DNA of 11,725 nucleotides, taken from assembly GCA_002329565.1 (NCBI GenBank), contig DCTM01000052.1, positions 13,537 through 25,261 of the forward strand, in the 5' to 3' direction. Positions within the stretch are counted from its first letter, which is position 1, and each line of letters begins with the position of its first letter. Below are positions 6,288 to 11,725 of this stretch, piece after piece. The notes below the pieces were generated by a model that was not told the DNA's origin, made no database searches, and worked only from the letters and a program-made list of their open reading frames with translations. This stretch comes from Firmicutes bacterium UBA1440. Its GTDB lineage: Bacteria > Bacillota > Clostridia > Peptostreptococcales > Anaerovoracaceae. The translations under genes and the position numbers were made by a program.

Positions 6288-7526
6288 CTATTTATTAAGA
6301 TTAAAATTAAACATCGGTGGGCCGTAGCTGTCGGCGTTGTACATCAGGATTACGAGATCGGGGTTGTATTCCTTTGCGTACGCGGCGACGTTGCGGGTGA
6401 ACAGGCGCAAGTCTATCGCTCTGACCTCGCGTATGCCGAGGGAGAGAAAGCTGTAGAGCGGAATACCGAACGAATCTTTAATAATCAGCACTTTGTCGTC
6501 GTTGTTTGCAAGGTTGTTGATAAATTGCAATTCTTCGTAATCGCCGTGATAGGCAGCGTAACGGTTAGTATCAAGCGCAGGGTCATCTATGTATCTGCGT
6601 TCGATAATCGCCTCATCAAAGCTGCCTTCGATGGTTGTGCCTTCGGCGATGTGCCTTATGGTGTAATCGGTCGGAAAGTTTGGCGTGATCAGTGTGAAAT
6701 CGTCGAGACCGCCGTAAATTCTGCCGATTCTGCGACCCATCGAGCCGAGGTAGCTTTGCTTATATTTCTTTGCATTAAAGTTCTTCATATCATACAATGC
6801 GGGATCGATGGCGAAACCGTAATCGTCATGCAACGTCTGTGCTGTTAAGCGAGTGGTGAAGAATGCGCCCTCTATCGTCCAGTGGTGATCTGTGTTAAAG
6901 AAGAGCTCATTTTGCGTCATGCCGCTCTCCCAAAATTGCTTGCGTACGTCGTAGGTGTTTACGTTTGCCTGTTTGAGATTTGCAACGAACGCATCGGCAT
7001 TTTCGTTCGAATAATCGTGCACGTTGGCGGGAAGCTGTGGCGTAGTCTGATATTGATACGGCGGAATCTTGAACGGCAGCTGAATGTACAGGAACGGAAT
7101 ATCGGCCGCCTTCAATTCATTTGCAAGTGCGTAGGTCTGCGTGCAGGCGTCGTCAATATATTTCCGCTGCACCGCGAAGGCCGTCTGTCCGTACGGAGTC
7201 TTGTAGAGTGCGCCGTAGTTGATGTCGGAGACAGAATGCTTGTCCATCACAAGCTGAGCCAAACCGTACAGCTCGACAAAGCTTTGACGTTGAAAGGCAC
7301 CGTCGTTGATCGCTCCCTCGGCGGCATCGATCGCACCGTTGACGCGCTCGATGTAGGGCGCCCCGGTCGGCACCGTTTTGCGGTAAGAGGTAATAAAAGA
7401 GGCACCGATGTCACGAACCGAGAAAAGCATACCGAACAGCATCACAGCAACGATAATCAAAAACAAAAAGGCGACGATTTTGTGTCTCGTATTGTGTTGT
7501 AAATTTTCTTTTATTTTTTCAAACAT
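6288..7526 (-). CDS. DHHW-family protein, partner of MBOAT acyltransferase
   Basis: This 412-residue protein has one N-terminal membrane anchor (about residues 17-38) and a large extracytoplasmic part. The diagnostic DHHW at 213-216 lies in FFNTDHHWTIEG. Near the C-terminus, LIIKDSFGIPL carries Ser352, the probable nucleophile. This resembles the SGNH-hydrolase-like fold of AlgJ/AlgX-type proteins, which receive acyl groups from an MBOAT partner and transfer them to exported polysaccharide. The gene begins 15 bases after the MBOAT stop, with GGAG in front of the ATG, and is followed within 18 bases by the lipoprotein gene. The arrangement supports a two-component O-acetylation machine. The acyl group and the polymer cannot be determined from the sequence. 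Confidence 0.9.
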   Translation of the reverse strand: MFEKIKENLQHNTRHKIVAFLFLIIVAVMLFGMLFSVRDIGASFITSYRKTVPTGAPYIERVNGAIDAAEGAINDGAFQRQSFVELYGLAQLVMDKHSVSDINYGALYKTPYGQTAFAVQRKYIDDACTQTYALANELKAADIPFLYIQLPFKIPPYQYQTTPQLPANVHDYSNENADAFVANLKQANVNTYDVRKQFWESGMTQNELFFNTDHHWTIEGAFFTTRLTAQTLHDDYGFAIDPALYDMKNFNAKKYKQSYLGSMGRRIGRIYGGLDDFTLITPNFPTDYTIRHIAEGTTIEGSFDEAIIERRYIDDPALDTNRYAAYHGDYEELQFINNLANNDDKVLIIKDSFGIPLYSFLSLGIREVRAIDLRLFTRNVAAYAKEYNPDLVILMYNADSYGPPMFNFNLNK

Positions 7527-7541
7527 TGCCTGTGCTCCGTA

Positions 7542-8972
7542 TTAAAAATTAAAGTATATAAAAGGATTGTAAGATCCCTTTATCAGATAGGAAAACGATA
7601 CCAGCAGTATTCCGATCAGTATGCATGTGTAAAGCGTGACAATCGCCGGGTTGACAGAGGCGAAGCGCTTGTCGATCCATTCAGAAAATTTTCCCGCAAC
7701 GGGCATTGAAAATATCGTGCCGCATAAAAAGAAGAGTGCGTTTTCCTTCAAATAAACCGTAAAGTTTGCGTCGATCAGGGACTGCCCCGCAGTACCGAAC
7801 ATGACGGCGAGATAATTTCCGGCATCCGTAATGGTATTGGAGCGGAAGAGCACCCATCCGAGAATGACAAACAGCATCGTGTATATGTGCTTGAGTACGT
7901 TCGGAATTCTCTCGTTCTTCTCAAATCCGGTCAATTTTTCTATAGTGAGGAAAACGAAGTAAAGCAGTCCCCAGCAGATGAATGTCCAATTTGCCCCGTG
8001 CCAGAATCCTGTCAAGCCCCAAACAACGAACAGGTTGAAGATCAGGCGACGTTTCGTATCGACGCGGCTGCCGCCGAGCGGAAAATATACGTAGTCTCTG
8101 AACCATCTTCCCAAAGAAATATGCCAACGTCTCCAAAACTCAGAGAGCGATTTTGAAACATACGGAAAGTTAAAGTTCTCCGGGAAGTGAAAACCGAACA
8201 TCTTCCCGAGGCCGATGGCCATATCGGAGTATCCCGAGAAATCATAGTAAATCTGGAATGTGTATGCAATTGCACCGAGCCAAGCAAAGGCGACGGAACA
8301 ATCTCCTGTTGAGGCAAGCGCAAAACTCTGGTTGGCGACAATCGCCAGGTTGTTGGAAATCAAAACTTTTTTCGCAAGCCCTACTATAAACCGACATACA
8401 CCTTGAGAAAAGTCGTCAAGGTTTTCTTTTCTGTTCATGATCTGATGAGAGATCGTTTCATATCTGATAATCGGTCCTGCAACGAGCTGCGGGAAGAAGG
8501 ATATGTAGAGACCCACATTGAGCAAATTCCTTTGCAAATCGCCGCGCCCACGGTAAATATCGAGAACATAGGAAATTGCGTGGAAGGTGAAAAACGATAT
8601 CCCGATAGGCAAGGGCAGATGCGGCAGAGGGAAATCGGTGCCAAAAAAACGATTCACATTGGTCAATGCGAAGTCCAAATATTTAAAACTGAACAATATA
8701 CTCAAATTAAAAACAAGCATGAGAGCAATCATAGGTCTTGCGTCTTTTCCGGCTTCTTTTCTTTCATATACTTGAATGCCAAAGACCCAACTGCCTAAGA
8801 TTGAAACAATCATAATTAATACGAACCAGGGTTCTCCCCATGCATAAAACAAAAGGCTGGCCGCCAGAAGGAAATAGTTCTGAGGGGCCCGGCGCTTTCT
8901 GAGCGGTACATAATATATGAAGAGTACAAATGGCAGAAAGCAGATGATAAAGATCATTGATGAAAACAGCAT
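7542..8972 (-). CDS. MBOAT O-acyltransferase (AlgI/DltB-like)
   Basis: This polytopic membrane-bound O-acyltransferase of 476 residues has about ten to twelve hydrophobic segments. Conserved parts are PLPIGISFFTFHAISYVLD (about 120-138), YYDFSGYSDMAIGLG (242-256), FWRRWHISLGRWFRDYVYFP (279-298) and GFWHGANWTF (322-331). His325 in WHG is the expected catalytic histidine. Such proteins pass acyl groups, often acetyl, across the membrane to an extracytoplasmic acceptor. The start is set at ATG 8972, not the in-frame TTG at 8993: GGAG stands 8 bases before this ATG, and MLFSS is a common beginning in the family. The DMT transporter ends 30 bases upstream, and the DHHW partner follows after 15 bases. 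Confidence 0.95.
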   Translation of the reverse strand: MLFSSMIFIICFLPFVLFIYYVPLRKRRAPQNYFLLAASLLFYAWGEPWFVLIMIVSILGSWVFGIQVYERKEAGKDARPMIALMLVFNLSILFSFKYLDFALTNVNRFFGTDFPLPHLPLPIGISFFTFHAISYVLDIYRGRGDLQRNLLNVGLYISFFPQLVAGPIIRYETISHQIMNRKENLDDFSQGVCRFIVGLAKKVLISNNLAIVANQSFALASTGDCSVAFAWLGAIAYTFQIYYDFSGYSDMAIGLGKMFGFHFPENFNFPYVSKSLSEFWRRWHISLGRWFRDYVYFPLGGSRVDTKRRLIFNLFVVWGLTGFWHGANWTFICWGLLYFVFLTIEKLTGFEKNERIPNVLKHIYTMLFVILGWVLFRSNTITDAGNYLAVMFGTAGQSLIDANFTVYLKENALFFLCGTIFSMPVAGKFSEWIDKRFASVNPAIVTLYTCILIGILLVSFSYLIKGSYNPFIYFNF

Positions 8973-9002
8973 ATATTTTACTCCGATCTGCAAAAAATAT
9001 AT

Positions 9003-9938
9003 TTATTTCGCCGCTTGGTCGGCATGAGTTATTCGAATCGATGTGGGGTCGGGAATTTGAGCCAATGTGATGGCTGCAAACATGACGATACAACCGATAA
9101 GTTCACGTATGCTGAGAATTTCGTTCAGCAGGAGGATGCCTGCAAGCACGGCAAAGACCGCTTCTGTACTCATAATCAGTGAAGCGGTGGTCGGTTCGGT
9201 ATGTTTTTGCGCGATGATTTGAAGCGTGTAAGCGACAGCGCAGGAGAGCACTCCGACGAACAACAACGGAATATAACCTGCGAGTATGCCATGCAATTCC
9301 GGCGTTTCGAGCAGAAACATAGGTATCAAGCCGATGAGACCGCAGGCCGAAAATTGTGTGCAGGAGAGTATGACTCCGTCACTGCGCGCTGAGAAATAGT
9401 CGATCACGAGGATGTGTGTCGCGAACAGGAAGGCGCTTACGATCAGCAACAGGTCGCCGATGTTGAAGTCTGTAATGTTCAGCCCGCTTGCCGGTGCGCA
9501 CAGCAAATACAAGCCCACAGCAGCTATGGCCACGCAAAGAAAGGTAATTGGCGTCACCTTTTTGCCGACGAATATACTGAGTATGGGTACCAGTACGATA
9601 TATAAAGCTGTTACGAAGCCCGCTTTCCCGGCATCGGTATATAAAAGAGCCACCTGTTGTAAGGTGGTGGCGAAAAACAGTACTATGCCGGAGCAGCACC
9701 CTCCGATAAATGTATATTTTTTTGGCTTGTCTTCAGAGACGTCGTCCTCCGGTATCTTACTTGTCCTGCGCATTGCAAAGATCACGGGAACCAGGACGCA
9801 TGCTCCGATTAAGAATCGAAGGCAGTTAAATGTGTAAGGGCCCATGTAGTCCAGCCCTGCCTTCTGTGCCGCAAATGCCGTACCCCATATCAATGCGGCA
9901 AGAACCAGCAGAAGGTTGCTTTTTGCCTGTTTTGTCAT
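9003..9938 (-). CDS. DMT-superfamily transporter, EamA family
   Basis: This 311-residue membrane protein contains two EamA repeats (about 8-147 and 160-293), ten hydrophobic segments in all. Motifs typical of the family include LAALIWGTAF near the N-terminus and TEAVFAVLAGILLLNE in the second repeat. These carriers move metabolites such as amino acids or nucleotide-related compounds; the substrate is unknown. The ATG at 9938 is chosen because a G-rich AGGGGGG ribosome binding site precedes it and the promoter at 10003-10031 lies just upstream. A longer frame from 10148 would start upstream of that promoter and adds 70 non-family residues. The MBOAT gene follows after 30 bases, so this gene may lead the whole minus-strand unit. 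Confidence 0.92.
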   Translation of the reverse strand: MTKQAKSNLLLVLAALIWGTAFAAQKAGLDYMGPYTFNCLRFLIGACVLVPVIFAMRRTSKIPEDDVSEDKPKKYTFIGGCCSGIVLFFATTLQQVALLYTDAGKAGFVTALYIVLVPILSIFVGKKVTPITFLCVAIAAVGLYLLCAPASGLNITDFNIGDLLLIVSAFLFATHILVIDYFSARSDGVILSCTQFSACGLIGLIPMFLLETPELHGILAGYIPLLFVGVLSCAVAYTLQIIAQKHTEPTTASLIMSTEAVFAVLAGILLLNEILSIRELIGCIVMFAAITLAQIPDPTSIRITHADQAAK

Positions 9939-10002
9939 ATTGTATATCCCCCCTCTGACAAACGGCGCGATGCATGAAATGCAAAAACCGTGCCACCAAT
10001 AT

Positions 10003-10031
10003 ACTATATATTTTTTTTGCCCAAAAGCCAA
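10003..10031 (-). promoter_or_regulatory. Promoter of the DMT-MBOAT-DHHW-lipoprotein unit
   Basis: On the minus strand, TTGGCT (10031-10026) and TATAGT (10008-10003) are separated by 17 bases, eight of them a run of A. Transcription would start near 9996, about 58 bases before the DMT start. No clear terminator of the preceding bioY gene is seen between 10101 and 10032, so read-through from bioY is also possible. Confidence 0.7.
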
Positions 10032-10101
10032 GTAAAATTTGCATAAGTTTACAAGAATGCTGAAATTCTGCAAATAAAAAGGGACAATCGGGTGTTTTGC
10101 T

Positions 10102-10593
10102 CTATATTTTGCCTTTAAGCCGTGAAACCAGTGCTGCGGCCGCGACAATTTTAAGCCCGTCTCCGATGAGAAAAGGCATCACGCACAATGTCAGGGCGGC
10201 TATAATCGTTGTTCCTGTGATGAACGAAAACCACAACGTTCCAAAGGTGTAGCAGGAGAGCAATCCTGCGATCATGCCCGCCGGATTTTTTATTTTCCCT
10301 GACAGATAGGCGCAGATGATGTAACCTGCGATGTAACCGCCGGTCGGACCTATGAGTACGGCAAAGCCACCGGTGCCGCCGTTAAAAACCGGGAGACCGA
10401 TCGCTCCGAGGAGCACATAGACGATCGCGGCGATGAGGCCGTTCTTCGCACCTGTCAGCGCCCCCGCAACGAAGATGGGAAGCAGGGCGAGGTTCATAGG
10501 TACCGGTGAAAACGGCAGCGGGATAAAGATGTAGGAGCAAGCCGCCGTCAGGGCGGCGAAGAGCGAACAAGTGATCATATCTTTTGTTTTCAT
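10102..10593 (-). CDS. bioY: Biotin transporter BioY (ECF S component)
   Basis: BioY is the biotin-binding membrane subunit of energy-coupling-factor transporters. The 163 residues form about six helices. The family motif GLPVFNGGTGGFAVLIGPTG lies at 66-85, followed by GYIAGY, and PFLIGDGLKI near the C-terminus carries the conserved Asp and Lys linked to biotin binding. No EcfA/EcfT genes are adjacent, so it probably uses a shared ECF module elsewhere or works alone. Its ATG overlaps the birA stop by four bases (ATGA at 10590-10593), which predicts translational coupling and the same biotin control. Confidence 0.96.
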   Translation of the reverse strand: MKTKDMITCSLFAALTAACSYIFIPLPFSPVPMNLALLPIFVAGALTGAKNGLIAAIVYVLLGAIGLPVFNGGTGGFAVLIGPTGGYIAGYIICAYLSGKIKNPAGMIAGLLSCYTFGTLWFSFITGTTIIAALTLCVMPFLIGDGLKIVAAAALVSRLKGKI

Positions 10594-11573
10594 TCGACTG
10601 TAATGCTGATCTCGCCGGTTGAGAGGATGTCTCTTGTGCCGTCACCGTATTGCACAATCAGGCCGGCGTCGTCCGTCAGGCCGACTGCGCGTGCGCGCCT
10701 GCCGGTCTGCATGATCTTGACGGGGCGGCCGAGCACCATGCTTCTCTCATTGTATTCCTCGAGAAAGGTCCTTTCTTCTATTGTATCAAGCATTGTGAGC
10801 AGGTTGTACGTCAGCTCGGCCGCCAGTTCGTTGCGGTTGCAGTCAAGCGGCAGGCTGCCGGCCTTGCTTTTGATATCGTCTGGAAATCCGCCCGCAGGCT
10901 CTCTTACGTTGATACCTATACCGATGATGACCGTCTCAATTGTGCCGCTCTCAAAGTCCGATATTGCCTCGGTCAGGATGCCGACGACCTTCTTGCCGCC
11001 GTAATACAGGTCGTTGACCCACTTGATTTCAGTTTCTGTACCGCAGACGGAAGCAATCGCACGAGCTGTAGCGACGGCTGCCATCGCCGTGACGAGCACG
11101 GATTTGGAAATATCAAAGCGGGGTTTGACGATAAGACTGTAGTACAGACCGCTTCCTGTGGGTGAGAAGAAGTTGCGTGCCATGCGGCCTCGCCCATCCG
11201 CTTGTGCTTCGGCGAGGACGACAGTCCCGTCTGGCGCGCCCTTCATCGCCAGCCTCTTCGCCTCCGAATTCGTCGAATCGGTCAGATCGCAGACGATGAA
11301 GGGGCCGGCCCGGAATCCGGGCCGGCGGGCAGCGAGCTTACTCTCGATGCCCGCGGCGGACAACTTATCGCATGCGGGGTCGAGGGCGTAACCCTTGTTG
11401 GTAACGGCGCTGATTGTGTAGCCGAGGCTTTTGAGCTTAGTGACCGCTTTGTTGACGGCGTTTCGCGAGACGGCAAACTGCGTTGCCAGAGCCTCACCCG
11501 ACAAGTAATTGCCCTCCTGTTGATAGAGTTCAAATAGTATCTTGTCCCGCAAAGCGGTATTGGAATCATTCAT
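10590..11573 (-). CDS. birA: Bifunctional biotin-[acetyl-CoA-carboxylase] ligase and biotin repressor
   Basis: BirA makes biotinyl-AMP and attaches biotin to carboxylases. With an N-terminal winged helix it can also repress biotin genes. The 327 residues start with a helix-turn-helix (about 8-65; LSGEALATQFAVSRNAVNKA), so this is the repressor-type (class II) form. The ligase domain has STNSEAKRLA (100-109), the biotin/ATP loop GRGRMAR (127-133), KWVNDLYYGGKKVVGILTEA (184-203) and GIGINV (218-223). The C-terminal SH3-like cap ends in GEISI. The start is ATG 11573, with a GGGGAAAG ribosome binding site. Frames beginning further upstream would start at or before the -10 box at 11607-11612 and so lie outside the transcript. 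It forms an operon with bioY and is probably autoregulated. Confidence 0.97.
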   Translation of the reverse strand: MNDSNTALRDKILFELYQQEGNYLSGEALATQFAVSRNAVNKAVTKLKSLGYTISAVTNKGYALDPACDKLSAAGIESKLAARRPGFRAGPFIVCDLTDSTNSEAKRLAMKGAPDGTVVLAEAQADGRGRMARNFFSPTGSGLYYSLIVKPRFDISKSVLVTAMAAVATARAIASVCGTETEIKWVNDLYYGGKKVVGILTEAISDFESGTIETVIIGIGINVREPAGGFPDDIKSKAGSLPLDCNRNELAAELTYNLLTMLDTIEERTFLEEYNERSMVLGRPVKIMQTGRRARAVGLTDDAGLIVQYGDGTRDILSTGEISITVE

Positions 11574-11606
11574 GTATCTTTCCCCTTCCGAATTCTGATA
11601 TGCCAT

Positions 11607-11635
11607 AGTATATATGTAATAAACAATAATGTCAA
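11607..11635 (-). promoter_or_regulatory. Promoter of birA-bioY
   Basis: On the minus strand, a perfect TTGACA (11635-11630) and TATACT (11612-11607) are separated by 17 bases. The transcript would start near 11600, about 27 bases before the birA ATG. The -35 box is part of the candidate BirA operator. Confidence 0.88.
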
Positions 11636-11659
11636 CCACAAAAAATAAAAAGGTTACAA
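11630..11659 (-). promoter_or_regulatory. Candidate BirA (biotin) operator
   Basis: An imperfect inverted repeat, TTGTAACC-14 bases-GGTTGACA on the minus strand, covers the -35 box of the birA promoter. The AACC/GGTT inner parts are exact. BirA operators in bacteria generally read TTGTAAACC, a spacer of about 14-16, then GGTTTACAA. The left half lacks one A and the right half has one substitution. Because birA here encodes a DNA-binding domain, autorepression by biotinyl-AMP-bound BirA is the natural reading. Confidence 0.7.
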
Positions 11660-11687
11660 TAGCACATTCTGTTTACTGCGCATAAAA

Positions 11688-11711
11688 ATATCCCTCGCGT
11701 GCGAGGGATAT
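11688..11711 (-). terminator. Probable terminator of a gene beyond the right edge
   Basis: An 11-base perfect inverted repeat, ATATCCCTCGC and GCGAGGGATAT with 2 bases between, is followed on the minus strand by a TTTTT run. No gene for it is present here, so it would end a minus-strand gene outside the window. A third copy of the arm lies at 11713-11720. Confidence 0.5.
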
Positions 11712-11725
11712 ACGAGGGATTATAT

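Noticed and set aside
6261..7502. Plus-strand frames opposite the DHHW gene
   Set aside because: They have no ribosome binding sites or known motifs, and they run antisense to a recognised family.
8973..8993. TTG start for the MBOAT gene
   Set aside because: The only ribosome binding site in this region (GGAG) is placed for ATG 8972 and would lie inside the longer reading.
9939..10148. 70-residue N-terminal extension of the DMT transporter
   Set aside because: It contains the promoter, does not resemble EamA proteins, and the ATG at 9938 has a G-rich ribosome binding site.
11574..11639. Upstream starts for birA
   Set aside because: They lie at or upstream of the -10 box, so they would not be in the mRNA. 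The family N-terminus fits ATG 11573.
1..11725. CRISPR arrays, insertion sequences, prophage, tRNA genes
   Set aside because: No regularly spaced repeats, transposase or integrase frames, or cloverleaf-like sequences were seen on either strand.

Overview
The window looks like chromosomal DNA of a Firmicute, most likely from class Clostridia. The grounds are strong AGGAGG-type ribosome binding sites, -10/-35 promoters with 17-base spacers, many intrinsic terminators, a lipobox lipoprotein, an MBOAT plus DHHW acyltransferase pair, and a BirA with an N-terminal DNA-binding domain next to bioY. I cannot name the genus from sequence alone. There is no insertion sequence, phage gene, CRISPR array, tRNA or rRNA. 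Every gene except three (the 58-residue protein, the coiled-coil protein and the lipoprotein) belongs to a family I recognise.

Left part, plus strand (1-3120): tyrS (tyrosyl-tRNA synthetase) is followed by a 353-base gap. The gap holds an intrinsic terminator, two candidate promoters and a structured leader that probably autoregulates the next operon. Then come rplM and rpsI (ribosomal proteins L13 and S9), closed by a strong terminator. A separate small gene of 58 codons follows, with its own good promoter and its own terminator.

Middle part (3060-5570): a minus-strand pair, a CmpB-like four-helix membrane protein followed by a phosphohexomutase, is transcribed away from a plus-strand gene for a small coiled-coil protein. 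The two directions share a 76-base intergenic region. The terminator at 3060-3108 can serve the small gene from one side and the phosphohexomutase from the other. The one at 5526-5561 likewise lies between converging genes.

Right part, minus strand (5571-9938), read right to left: a DMT/EamA transporter, an MBOAT O-acyltransferase, its DHHW partner and a lipoprotein lie in one direction with gaps of 15-30 bases. This is probably a single transcription unit from a promoter at 10003-10031. The MBOAT/DHHW pair is the known architecture for O-acetylating an exported polymer, and the lipoprotein may be an accessory surface component.

Far right, minus strand (10102-11660): birA and bioY overlap by four bases and are read from a near-consensus promoter. 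Its -35 box lies inside an inverted repeat that resembles a BirA operator, so biotin ligation, biotin uptake and repression appear to form a closed feedback loop. The right edge carries a repeat-rich hairpin that probably terminates a gene outside the window.

I found no convincing novel multi-gene system. The best leads are the surface-modification cluster, the birA operator, the rplM leader and the insulated small gene.
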